The notes beneath the pieces are model-generated. The model saw only the letters and a list, made by a program, of their open reading frames with translations. It did no database searches and had not been told where the DNA came from. DNA of 64,000 bases from Atherix ibis (lineage: Eukaryota > Arthropoda > Insecta > Diptera > Athericidae): assembly GCA_958298945.1 (NCBI GenBank), contig OY282608.1, forward strand, positions 16,531,933-16,595,932, in the 5' to 3' direction. Below, one piece after another: positions 41,896-56,518 of the stretch. How positions within the stretch are numbered: the stretch's first letter is position 1; each line of letters starts with the position of its first letter. The translations under genes were made by a program, and so were the position numbers.

Positions 41896-43888
41896 CAACA
41901 AACCAACAAACCAACAAAGCAACCAGCCAACAAACTAACAAACCAACAAACCAACAAACCAACAAACTAACAAACCAACAAACCAACAAGCCAACAAGCC
42001 AACAAACAAACAAACCAACAAACCAACAAACCAACAAGCCAACAAACCAACAAGCCAACAAACCAACAAACCAACAATCCAAGTAACCAAAAAGCCAACA
42101 AACTAACAAACCAACTAGCCAACAAGCCAACAAACCAACAAACCAACAAAGCAACAATTCAACAAGCCAACAAGCCAACAAACCAACAAACCAAAAAGCC
42201 AACAAACAAACAAACTAACAAACCAACAAGCCAACAAACCAACAAACAAATAAACCAACAAACCAACAAACCAACAAACCAACAAACGAACAAACCAACA
42301 AACCAACAAACCAACAAGCCAACAAGCCAACAAACCAACAAACCAACAAGTCAACAAGCCAACAAACCAACAAACCAATAAGCAAACAAACCAACAAACC
42401 AACAAACCAACAAGCCAACAAACCAACAAACAAATAAACCAACAAACCAAAAAACCAACAAACCAACAAACGAACAAACCAACAAACCAACAAGCCAACA
42501 AGCCAACAAACCAACAAACCAACAAACCAACAAACTAAGTAACCAACAAGCCAACAAACCAACAAACCAACAAGCCAACAAGCCAACAAACCAACAAACT
42601 AACAAACCAACAAGCCAACAAACCAACAAACCAACAAGCCAACAAGCCAACAAACCAACAAACCAACAAACCAACAAGCCAACAAACCAACAAACCAACA
42701 AGCCAACAAACCAACAAACCAACAAACCAACAAGTCAACAAGCCAACAAACCAACAAACCAACAAGCCAACAAACCAACAAACCAACAAACCAACGAGCC
42801 AACAAACCAACAAACCAAAGAACCTAAAAACCAACAAACCATCAAACGAACAAACCAACAAGCCAACAAACCAACAAACCAACAAACCAACAAGCCAACA
42901 AACCAACAAGCTAACAAACCAACAAACCAACAAACCAACAAACCAACAAGCCAACAAGCCAACAAACCAACAAACCAACAAGCCAACAAACCAACAAACC
43001 AACAAACCAATTAACCAACAAACCAACAAACGAACAAACCAACAAACCAACAAACCAACAAACCAACAAATTAAAAAACCAACAAACCAACAAGCCAACA
43101 AGCCAACAAACCAACAAACTAACAAACCAACAAGCCAACAAACCAACAAACCAACAAGCCAACAAGCCAACAAACCAACAAACCAAGTAACCAAGAAGCC
43201 AACAAACCAACAAACCAACAAGCCAACAAGCCAACAAACCAACAAACCAACAAACCAATAAGCCAACAAGCCAACAAACCAACAAACCAACAAACCAACA
43301 AGCCAACAAGCCAACAAACCAACAAACAAATAAACCAACAAACCAACAAACTAACAAGCCAACAAACCAACAAACCAACTAGCCAACAAACCAACAAACA
43401 AATAAACCAACAAACCAAAAAACCAACAAACCAACAAACCAACAAACCAACAAACCAACAAACCAACAAACCAACAAGCCAACAAGCCAACAAACCAACA
43501 AACCAACAAGCCAACAAACCAACAAACCAACATGCGAACAAGCCAACAAACCAACAAACCAACAAGCAAACAAACCAACAAACCAACAAACCAACAAGCC
43601 AACAAACCAACAAACCAACAAACCAACAAACAAATAAACCAACAAACCAAAAAACCAACAAACCAACAAACCAACAAACAAACAAACCAACAAACCAACA
43701 AACCAACAAACCAACAAACCAACAAGCCAACAAGCCAACAAACCAACAAACCAACAAACCAACAAACTAAGTAACCAACAAACCAATAAACCAACAAACC
43801 AACAAGCCAACAAACCAACAACCCAACAAACCAACAAACCAACAAGCCAACAAACCAACAAGCCAACAAACCAACAAACCAACAAACC
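41896..43888. repeat. 2,016-bp higher-order repeat, copy 2
   Basis: Second copy of 39,880-41,895. The match ends near 43,889, where CCAAGTAACC faces CCAGCAAGCC in copy 1. A third, more diverged relative lies at about 46.5-48.2 kb, including the module at 47,955. Confidence 0.88.
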
Positions 43889-46800
43889 AAGTAACCAAAA
43901 AGCCAACAAACTAACAAACCCACAAGCCAACAAGCCAACAAACCAACAAACCAACAAACCAACAAAGCAACAAGCCAACAAGCCAACAAACCAACAAACC
44001 AACAAGCCAACAAACCAACAAACCAACAAGCCAACAAGCCAACAAACCAACAAACCGACAAACCAACAAGCCAACAAACCAACAAACCAACAAGCCAACA
44101 AGCCAACAAACCAACAAACCAACAAGCCAACAAACGAACAAACCAACAAACCAACAAACCAACAAACCAACAAACCAACAATCCAAAAAGCGAACAACCC
44201 AACAAACCAACAAGCCAATAAACCAACAAGCCAACATACCAACAAACCAACAAACCAAGTAATCAAAAAGCCAACAAACCAACAAACCAACAAGCCAACA
44301 AACCAACAAACTAACAAACCAACAAGCCAACAAGCCAACAAACCAACAAACCAACAAGCCAACAAGCCAACAAGCCAACAAACCAACAAACCAACAAACC
44401 AACAAACCAACAAGCCAACAAACCAACAAACCAACAAGCCAACAAACCAACAAACCAACAAACAAATAAACTAACAAACCAACAAACCAACAAACCAACA
44501 AACCAACAAACCAACAAACCAATTAACCAACAAAACAACAAACGAACAAACCAACAAACCAACAAACCAACAAACCAACAAACCAACAAACCTACAAACC
44601 AACAAACCAACAAACAAATAAACCAACAAACCAACAAACCAACAAGCCAACAAGCCAACAAACCAACAAACTAAGTAACCAAGAAGCCAACAAACCAACA
44701 AACCAACAAGCCAACAAGCCAACAAGCCAACAAACCAACAAACCAACAAACCAACATGCCAACAAACCAACAAATCAACAAATCAACAAACCAACAAACC
44801 AAGAAACCAACAAACCAACAAACCAAAGAACCGACAAACCAACAAACCATCAAACGAACAAACCAACAATCCAACAAACCAACAAACCAAAAAAACCAAC
44901 AAACCAACAAGCCAACAAGCCAACAAACCAACAAACCAACAAACCAAGTAACCAAAAAGCCATCAAACTAACAAACCAACAAGTCAACAAGCCAACAAAC
45001 CAACAAACCAACAAAGCAACAAGCCAACAAGCCAACAAACCAACAAACCAACAAGCCAACAAACCAACAAACCAACAAACCAACAAGCCAACAAGCCAAC
45101 AAACCAACAAACCAACAAGCCAACAAACCAACAAACCAACAAACCAACAAGCCAACAAACCAACAAGCTAACAAGCCAACAAACCAATAAACCAACTAGC
45201 CAACAAACCAACAAACAAATAAACCAACAAACCAAAAAACCAACAAACCAACAAACCAACAAACCAACAAACCAACAAACCAACAAACCAACAAGCCAAC
45301 AAGCCAACAAACCAACAAACCAACAAGCCAACAAACCAACAAACCAACAAACCAACATGCGAACAAGCCAACAAACCAACAAACCAACAAGCAAACAAAC
45401 CAACAAACCAACAAACCAACAAGCCAACAAACCAACAAACAAATAAACCAACAAACCAAAAAACCAACAAACCAACAAACCAACAAACCAACAAGCCAAC
45501 AAGCCAACAAACCAACAAACCAACAAACCAACAAACCAACAAACTAAGTAACCAACAAACCAACAAACCAACAAACCAACAAGCCATCAAACCAACAAAC
45601 TAACAAACCAACAAGCCAACAAACCAACAAACTAACAAGCCAACAAACCAGCAAACCAACAAGCCAACAAACCAACAAACCAACAAGCCAACAAACCAAC
45701 AAGCCAACAAACCAACAAGCCAACAAACCAACAAACCAACAAACCAAGTAACCAAAAAGCCAACAAACTAACAAACCCACAAGCCAACAAGCCAACAAAC
45801 CAACAAACCAACAAAGCAACAAGCCAACAAGCCAACAAACCAACAAACCAACAAGCCAACAAGCCAACAAACCAACAAACCAACAAGCCAACAAGCCAAC
45901 AAACCAACAAACCGACAAACCAACAAGCCAACAAACCAACAAACCATCAAGCCAACAAACCAACAAACCAACAAGCCAACAAACCAACAAGCCAACAAAC
46001 CAACAAACCAACAAACCAAGTAACCAAAAAGGCAACAAACTAACAAACCCACAAGCCAACAAGCCAACAAACCAACAAACCAACAAAGCAACAAACCAAC
46101 AAGCCCACAAACCAACAAGCCAACAAACCAACAAACCAGCAAGCCAACAAACCAACAAGCCAACAAACCAACAAACCAACAAACCAAGTAACCAAAAAGC
46201 CAACAAACTAACAAACCAACAAGCCAACAAGCCAACAAACCAACTAACCAACAAAGCAACAAGCCAAGAAGCCAACAAACCAACAAACCAACAAGCCAAC
46301 AAACTAACAAACCAACAAGCCAACAAGCCAACAAACCAACAAACCAACAAAGCAACCAGCCAACAAACTAACAAACCAACAAACCAACAAACCAACAAAC
46401 TAACAAACCAACAAACCAACAAGCCAACAAGCCAACAAACAAACAAACCAACAAACCAACAAAACAACAAGCCAACAAACCAACAAGCCAACAAACCAAC
46501 AAGCCAACAAACCAACAAACCAACAATCCAAGTAACCAAAAAGCCAACAAACTAACAAACCAACAAGCCAACAAGCCAACAAACCAACAAACCAACAAAG
46601 CAACAATTCAACAAGCCAACAAGCCAACAAACCAACAAACCAAAAAGCCAACAAACAAACAAACTAACAAACCAACAAGCCAACAAACCAACAAACAAAT
46701 AAACCAACAAACCAACAAACCAACAAACGAAAAAACCAACAAACCAACAAACCAACCAGCCAACAAGCCAACAAACCAACAAACCAACAAGTCAACAAGC

Positions 46801-49284
46801 CAACAAACCAACAAACCAATAAGCAAACAAACCAACAAACCAACAAACCAACAAGCCAACAAACCAACAAACAAATAAACCAACAAACCAAAAAACCAAC
46901 AAACCAACAAACCAACAAACCAACAAACCAACAAGCCAACAAGCCAACAAACCAACAAACCAACAAACCAACAAACTAAGTAACCAACAAGCTATCAAAC
47001 CAACAAACCAACAAGCCAACAAGCCAACAAACCAACAAACTAACAAACCAACAAGCCAACAAACCAACAAACCAACAAGCCAACAAGCCAACAAACCAAC
47101 AAACCAACAAACCAACAAGCCAACAAACCAACAAACCAACAAGCCAACAAACCAACAAACCAACAAACCAACAAGTCAACAAGCCAACAAACCAACAAAC
47201 CAACAAGCCAACAAACCAACAAACCAACAAACCAACAAGCCAACAAACCAACAAACCAAAGAACCTAAAAACCAACAAACCATCAAACGAACAAACCAAC
47301 AAGCCAACAAACCAACAAACCAACAAACCAACAAGCCAACAAACCAACAAGCTAACAAACCAACAAACCAACAAACCAACAAACCAACAAACCAACAAGC
47401 CAACAAACCAACAAACCAACAAACCAATTAACCAACAAACCAACAAACGAACAAACCAACAAACCAACAAACCAACAAACCAACAAACCAACAAATTAAA
47501 AAACCAAAAAACCAACAAGCCAACAAGCCAACAAACCAACAAACTAACAAACCAACAAGCCAACAAACCAACAAACCAACAAGCCAACAAGCCAACAAAC
47601 CAACAAACCAAGTAACCAAGAAGCCAACAAACCAACAAACCAACAAGCCAACAAGCCAACAAACCAACAAACCAACAAACCAATAAGCCAACAAGCCAAC
47701 AAACCAACAAACCAACAAACCAACAAGCCAACAAGCCAACAAACCAACAAACAAATAAACCAACAAACCAACAAACTAACAAGCCAACAAACCAACAAAC
47801 CAACTAGCCAACAAACCAACAAACAAATAAACCAACAAACCAAAAAACCAACAAACCAACAAACCAACAAACCAACAAACCAACAAACCAACAAACCAAC
47901 AAGCCAACAAGCCAACAAACCAACAAACCAACAAGCCAACAAACCAACAAACCAACATGCGAACAAGCCAACAAACCAACAAACCAACAAGCAAACAAAC
48001 CAACAAACCAACAAACCAACAAGCCAACAAACCAACAAACCAACAAACAAATAAACCAACAAACCAAAAAACCAACAAACCAACAAACCAACAAACAAAC
48101 AAACCAACAAACCAACAAACCAACAAACCAACAAACCAACAAGCCAACAAGCCAACAAGCCAACAAACCAACAAACCAACAAACCAACAAACTAAGTAAC
48201 CAACAAACCAACAAACCAACAAACCAACAAGCCAACAAACCAACAAACTAACAAACCAACAAGCCAACAAACCAACAAACCAACAAGCCAACAAGCCAAC
48301 AAACCAACAAACCAACAAACTAACAAGCCAACAAACCAACAAACCAACAACCCAACAAACCAACAAACCAACAAGCCAACAAACCAACAAGCCAACAAAC
48401 CAACAAACCAACAAACCAAGTAACCAAAAAGCCAACAAACTAACAAACCCACAAGCCAACAAGCCAACAAACCAACAAACCAACCAACCAACAAAGCAAC
48501 AAGCCAACAAGCCAACAAACCAACAAACCAACAAGCCAACAAACCAACAAACCAACAAGCCAACAAGCCAACAAACCAACAAACCGACAAGCCAACAAGC
48601 CAACAAACCAACAAACCAACAAGCCAACAAACGAACAAACCAACAAACCAACAAACCAACAAACCAACAAACCAACAATCCAAAAAGCCAACAACCCAAC
48701 AACCCAACAAACCAACAAACCAACAAACCAACAAGCCAATAAACCAACAAGCCAACAAACCAACAAACCAACAAACCAAGTAACCAAAAAGCCAACAAAC
48801 CAACAAACCAACAAGCCAACAAACCAACAAACTAACAAACCAACAAGCCAACAAGCCAACAAACCAACAAACCAACAAGCCAACAAGCCAACAAACCAAC
48901 AAACCAACAAACCAACAAACCAACAAGCCAACAAACCAACAAACCAACAAACCAATTAACCAACAAACCAACAAACAAACAAACAAATAAACTAACAAAC
49001 CAACAAACCAACAAACCAACAAACCAACAAACCAACAAACCAATTAACCAACAAACCAACAAACGAACAAACCAACAAACCAACAAACCAACAAACCAAC
49101 AAACCAACAAACCTACAAACCAACAAACCAACAAACAAATAAACCAACAAACCAACAAACCAACAAGCCAACAAGCCAACAAACCAACAAACTAAGTAAC
49201 CAAGAAGCCAACAAACCAACAAACCAACAAGCCAACAAGCCAACAAGCCAACAAACCAACAAACCAACAAACCAACATGCCAAC
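43889..49284. repeat. Mosaic octamer array, right-hand family
   Basis: No gene or unique sequence seen. Contains right-type ACATGCGAAC modules at 45,355 and 47,955, ACATGCCAAC modules at about 44,754 and 49,275, and CCAAAAAAACC register breaks near 44,889 and 49,417 (the last just inside the next block). Parts of 46.5-48.2 kb are diverged relatives of the 2,016-bp unit. Confidence 0.7.
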
Positions 49285-52200
49285 AAACCAACAAATCAAC
49301 AAATCAACAAACCAACAAACCAAGAAACCAACAAACCAACAAACCAACAAACCAAAGAACCGACAAACCAACAAACCATCAAACGAACAAACCAACAATC
49401 CAACAAACCAACAAACCAAAAAAACCAACAAAGCAACAAGCCAACAAGCCAACAAACCAACAAACCAACAAACCAAGTAACCAAAAAGCCATCAAACTAA
49501 CAAACCAACAAGTCAACAAGCCAACAAACCAACAAAACAACAAAGCAACAAGCCAACAAGCCAACAAACCAACAAACCAACAAGCCAACAAACCAACAAA
49601 CCAACAAACCAACAAGCCAACAAGCCAACAAACCAACAAACCAACAAGCCAACAAACCAACAAACCAACAAACCAACAAGCCAACAAACCAACAAGCTAA
49701 CAAACCAACAAACCAACAAACCAACAAACCAACAAGCCAACAAGCCAACAAACCAACAAACCAACAAGCCAACAAACCAACAAACCAACAAACCAATTAA
49801 CCAACAAACCAACAAACGAACAAACCAACAAACCAACAAACCAACAAACCAACAAACCAACAAATTAAAAAACCAACAAACCAACAAGCCAACAAGCCAA
49901 CAAACCAACAAACTAACAAACCAACAAGCCAACAAACCAACAAACCAACAAGCCAACAAGCCAACAAACCAACAAACTAAGTAACCAAGAAGCCAACAAA
50001 CCAACAAACCAACAAGCCAACAAGCCAACAAACCAACAAACCAACAAACCAACAAGCCAACAAGCCAACAAACCAACAAACCAACAAGCCAACAAGCCAA
50101 CAAACCAACAAACAAATAAACCAACAAACCAACAACCTAACAAGCCAACAAACCAACAAACCAACTAGCCAACAAACCAACAAACAAATAAACCAACAAA
50201 CCAAAAAACCAACAAACCAACAAACCAACAAACCAACTAACCAACAAACCAACAAACCAACAAGCCAACAAGCCAACAAACCAACAAACCAACAAGCCAA
50301 CAAACCAACAAACCAACAAACCAACAAGCCAACAAGCCAACAAACCAACAAACCAACAAACCAACAAACTAAGTAACCAACAAACCAACAAACCAACAAA
50401 CCAACAAGCCATCAAACCAACAAACTAACAAACCAACAAGCCAACAAACCAACAAACCAACAAGCCAACAAGCCAACAAACCAACAAACCAACAAACTAA
50501 CAAGCCAACAAACCAGCAAACCAACAAGCCAACAAACCAACAAACCAACAAGCCAACAAATCAACAAGCCAACAAACCAACAAACCAACAAACCAAGTAA
50601 CCAAAAAGCCAACAAACTAACAAACCCAGAAGCCAACAAGCCAACAAACCAACAAACCAACAAAGCAACAAGCCAACAAACCAACAAACCAACAAACCAA
50701 CAAGCCAACAAGCCAACAAACCAACAAACCAACAAGCCAACAAGCCAACAAACCAACAAACCGACAAACCAACAAGCCAACAAACCAACAAACCAACAAG
50801 CCAACAAACCAACAAACCAACAAGCCAACAAACCAACAAGCCAACAAACCAACAAACCAACAAACCAAGTAACCAAAAAGGCAAGAAACTAACAAACCCA
50901 CAAGCCAACAAGCCAACAAACCAACAAACCAACAAAGCAACAAGCCAACAAGCCAACAAACCAACAAACCAACAAGCCAACAAACCAACAAACCAACAAG
51001 CCAACAAACCAACAAACCGACAAACCAACAAGCCAACAAACCAACAAACCAACAAGCCAACAAGCCAACAAACCAACAAACCAACAAGCCAACAAACGAA
51101 CAAACCAACAAACCAACAAACCAACAAACCAACAAACCAACAAACCAAAAAGCCAACAAGCCAACAAACCAACAAACCAACAAAACAACAAGCCAATAAA
51201 CCAACAAGCCAACAAACCAACAAACCAACAAACCAAGTAACCAAAAAGCCAACAAACCAACAAACCAACAAGCCAACAAACCAACAAACTAACAAACCAA
51301 CAAGCCAACAAGCCAACAAACCAACAAACCAACAAGCCAACAAGCCAACAAACCAACAAACCAACAAACCAACAAACCAACAAGCCAACAAACCAACAAA
51401 CCAACAAGCCAACAAACCAACAAACCAACAAACAAATAAACTAACAAACCAACAAACCAACAAACCAACAAACCAACAAACCAACAAACCAACAAACCAA
51501 CAAACCAACAAACCAATTAACCAACAAACCAACAAACGAACAAACCAACAAACCAACAAGCCAACAAACCTACAAACCAACAAACCTACAAACCAACAAA
51601 CCAACAAACAAATAAACCAACAAACCAACAAACCAACAAGCCAACAAGCCAACAAACCAACAAACTAAGTAACCAAGAAGCCAACAAATCAACAAACCAA
51701 CAAGCCAACAAGCCAACAAACCAACAAACCAATAAATCAACATGCCAACAAACCAACAAATCAACAAATCAACAAACCAACAAACCAAGAAACCAACAAA
51801 CCAACAAACCAACAAACCAAAGAACCGACAAACCAACAAACCATCAAACGAACAAACCAACAATCCAACAAACCAACAAACCAAAAAAACCAACAAACCA
51901 ACAAGCCAACAAGCCAACAAACCAACAAACCAACAAACCAACAAGCCAACAAACCAACAAACCAACAAGCCAACAAGCCAACAAACCAACAAACCAACAA
52001 ATCAAAAAACCAACAAACCAACAAACCATCAAACTAACAAAGCAACAAGCCAATAATCCAACAAACCAACAATTCAACAAGCCAACAAACCAACAAACCA
52101 ATTAGCCAACAATCCAACAAACCAACAAACCAACAAACCAACAAGCCAACAAGCCAACAAACCAAAAACCAACAAACCAACAAACCAACGAGCCAACAAG

Positions 52201-52901
52201 CCAACAAACCAACAAACCAACAAGCCAACAAACCAACAAACAAATAAACCAACAAAACAACAAACCAACAAACCAACAAACCAACAAACTAACAAACAAA
52301 TAAACCAACAAACCAAAAAACCAACAAGCCAACAAACCAACAAACCAACAAACCAGCAAGCCAACAAACCAACAAGCCAACAAACCAACAAACCAACAAA
52401 CCAAGTAACCAAAAAGCCAACAAACTAACAAACCAACAAGCCAACAAGCCAATAAACCAACTAACCAACAAAGCAACAAGCCAACAAGCCAACAAACCAA
52501 CAAACCAACAAGCCAACAAACTAACAAACCAACAAGCCAACAAGCCAACAAACCAATAAACCAACAAAGCAACCAGCCAACAAACTAACAAACCAACAAC
52601 CCAACAAACCAACAAACCAACAAACTAACAAACCAACAAACCAACAAGCCAACAAGCCAACAAACCAACAAACCAACAAACCAACAAACCAACAAGCCAA
52701 CAAACCAACAAGCCAACAAACCAACAAACCAACAATCCAAGTAACCAAAAAGCCAACAAACTAACAAACCAACAAGCCAACAAGCCAACAAACCAACAAA
52801 CCAACAAAGCAACAATTCAACAAGCCAACAAGCCAACAAACCAACAAACCAAAAAGCCAACAAACAAACAAACTAACAAACCAACAAGTCAACAAGCCAA
52901 C
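49285..52901. repeat. Higher-order repeat of about 3.6 kb, copy 1
   Basis: Matches 52,902-56,518 at offset 3,617 bp over most of its length and 3,609 bp near the end, so one 8-bp monomer was gained or lost. Shared rare features: CCAAAGAACCGAC, CCATCAAACGAAC, CCAAAAAAACC, AACCCAGAAGCC, CAATAATCC and the CCAAAAACC register break (52,170 versus about 55,771). 3,617 is not a multiple of 8, in keeping with odd-length indels inside the unit. Confidence 0.87.
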
Positions 52902-55900
52902 AAACCAACAAATCAACAAATCAACAAACCAACAAACCAAGAAACCAACAAACCAACAAACCAACAAACCAAAGAACCGACAAACCAACAAACCATCAAA
53001 CGAACAAACCAACAATCCAACAAACCAACAAACCAAAAAAACCAACAAAGCAACAAGCCAACAAGCCAACAAACCAACAAACCAACAAACCAAGTAACCA
53101 AAAAGCCATCAAACTAACAAACCAACAAGTCAACAAGCCAACAAACCAACAAAACAACAAAGCAACAAGCCAACAAGCCAACAAACCAACAAACCAATAA
53201 GCCAACAAACCAACAAACCAACAAACCAACAAGCCAACAAGCCAACAAACCAACAAACCAACAAGCCAACAAACCAACAAACCAACAAACCAACAAGCCA
53301 ACAAACCAACAAGCTAACAAACCAACAAACCAACAAACCAACAAACCAACAAGCCAACAAGCCAACAAACCAACAAACCAACAAGCCAACAAACCAACAA
53401 ACCAACAAACCAATTAACCAACAAACCAACAAACGAACAAACCAACAAACCAACAAACCAACAAACCAACAAACCAACAAATTAAAAAACCAACAAACCA
53501 ACAAGCCAACAAGCCAACAAACCAACAAACTAATAAACCAACAAGCCAACAAACCAACAAACCAACAAGCCAACAAGCCGACAAACCAACAAACTAAGTA
53601 ACCAAGAAGCCAACAAACCAACAAACCAACAAGCCAACAAGCCAACAAACCAACAAACCAACAAACCAACAAGCCAACAAGCCAACAAACCAACAAACCA
53701 ACAAGCCAACAAGCCAACAAACCAACAAACAAATAAACCAACAAACCAACAACCTAACAAGCCAACAAACCAACAAACCAACTAGCCAACAAACCAACAA
53801 ACAAATAAACCAACAAACCAAAAAACCAACAAACCAACAAACCAACAAACCAACTAACCAACAAACCAACAAACCAACAAGCCAACAAGCCAACAAACCA
53901 ACAAACCAACAAGCCAACAAACCAACAAACCAACAAACCAACAAGCCAACAAGCCAACAAACCAACAAACCAACAAACCAACAAACTAAGTAACCAACAA
54001 ACCAACAAACCAACAAACCAACAAGCCATCAAACCAACAAACTAACAAACCAACAAGCCAACAAACCAACAAACCAACAAGCCAACAAGCCAACAAACCA
54101 ACAAACCAACAAACTAACAAGCCAACAAACCAGCAAACCAACAAGCCAACAAACCAACAAACCAACAAGCCAACAAATCAACAAGCCAACAAACCAACAA
54201 ACCAACAAACCAAGTAACCAAAAAGCCAACAAACTAACAAACCCAGAAGCCAACAAGCCAACAAACCAACAAACCAACAAAGCAACAAGCCAACAAACCA
54301 ACAAACCAACAAACCAACAAGCCAACAAGCCAACAAACCAACAAACCAACAAGCCAACAAGCCAACAAACCAACAAACCGACAAACCAACAAGCCAACAA
54401 ACCAACAAACCAACAAGCCAACAAACCAACAAACCAACAAGCCAACAAACCAACAAGCCAACAAACCAACAAACCAACAAACCAAGTAACCAAAAAGGCA
54501 ACAAACTAACAAACCCACAAGCCAACAAGCCAACAAACCAACAAACCAACAAAGCAACAAGCCAACAAGCCAACAAACCAACAAACCAACAAGCCGACAA
54601 ACCAACAAACCAACAAGCCAACAAACCAACAAACCGACAAACCAACAAGCCAACAAACCAACAAACCAACAAGCCAACAAGCCAACAAACCAACAAACCA
54701 ACAAGCCAACAAACGAACAAACCAACAAACCAACAAACCAACAAACCAACAAACCAACAAACCAAAAAGCCAACAAGCCAACAAACCAACAAACCAACAA
54801 ACCAACAAGCCAATAAACCAACAAGCCAACAAACCAACAAACCAACAAACCAAGTAACCAAAAAGCCAACAAACCAACAAACCAACAAGCCAACAAACCA
54901 ACAAACTAACAAACCAACAAGCCAACAAGCCAACAAACCAACAAACCAACAAGCCAACAAGCCAACAAACCAACAAACCAACAAACCAACAAACCAACAA
55001 GCCAACAAACCAACAAACCAACAAGCCAACAAACCAACAAACCAACAAACAAATAAACTAACAAACCAACAAACCAACAAACCAACAAACCAACAAACCA
55101 ACAAACCAACAAACCAACAAACCAACAAACCAATTAACCAACAAACCAACAAACGAACAAACCAACAAACCAACAAGCCAACAAACCAACAAACCAACAA
55201 ACCTACAAACCAACAAACAAATAAACCAACAAACCAACAAACCAACAAGCCAACAAGCCAACAAACCAACAAACTAAGTAACCAAGAAGCCAACAAATCA
55301 ACAAACCAACAAGCCAACAAGCCAACAAACCAACAAACCAACAAACCAACATGCCAACAAACCAACAAATCAACAAATCAACAAACCAACAAACCAAGAA
55401 ACCAACAAACCAACAAACCAACAAACCAAAGAACCGACAAACCAACAAACCATCAAACGAACAAACCAACAATCCAACAAACCAACAAACCAAAAAAACC
55501 AACAAACCAACAAGCCAACAAGCCAACAAACCAACAAACCAACAAACCAACAAGCCAACAAACCAACAAACCAACAAGCCAACAAGCCAACAAACCAACA
55601 AACCAACAAACCAAAAAACCAACAAACCAACAAACCATCAAACGAACAAAGCAACAAGCCAATAATCCAACAAACCAACAATTCAACAAGCCAACAAACC
55701 AACAAACCAATTAGCCAACAATCCAACAAACCAACAAACCAACAAACCAACAAGCCAACAAGCCAACAAACCAAAAACCAACAAACCAACAAACCAACGA
55801 GCCAACAAGCCAACAAACCAACAAACCAACAAGCCAACAAACCAACAAACAAATAAACCAACAAAACAACAAACCAACAAACCAACAAACCAACAAACTA

Positions 55901-56518
55901 ACAAACAAATAAACCAACAAACCAAAAAACCAACAAGCCAACAAACCAACAAACCAACAAACCAGCAAGCCAACAAACCAACAAGCCAACAAACCAACAA
56001 ACCAACAAACCAAGTAACCAAAAAGCCAACAAACTAACAAACCAACAAGCCAACAAGCCAATAAACCAACTAACCAACAAAGCAACAAGCCAACAAGCCA
56101 ACAAACCAACAAACCAACAAGCCAACAAACTAACAAACCAACAAGCCAACAAGCCAACAAACCAATAAACCAACAAAGCAACCAGCCAACAAACTAACAA
56201 ACCAACAACCCAACAAACCAACAAACCAACAAACTAACAAACCAACAAACCAACAAGCCAACAAGCCAACAAACCAACAAACCAACAAACCAACAAACCA
56301 ACAAGCCAACAAACCAACAAGCCAACAAACCAACAAACCAACAATCCAAGTAACCAAAAAGCCAACAAACTAACAAACCAACAAGCCAACAAGCCAACAA
56401 ACCAACAAACCAACAAAGCAACAATTCAACAAGCCAACAAGCCAACAAACCAACAAACCAAAAAGCCAACAAACAAACAAACTAACAAACCAACAAGTCA
56501 ACAAGCCAACAAACCAAC
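52902..56518. repeat. Higher-order repeat of about 3.6 kb, copy 2
   Basis: Second copy of 49,285-52,901. The two copies adjoin head to tail: the AAATCAACAAATC motif that opens copy 1 follows directly on the end of copy 1 at about 52,910. Divergence from copy 1 begins again near 56,518. Confidence 0.87.
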
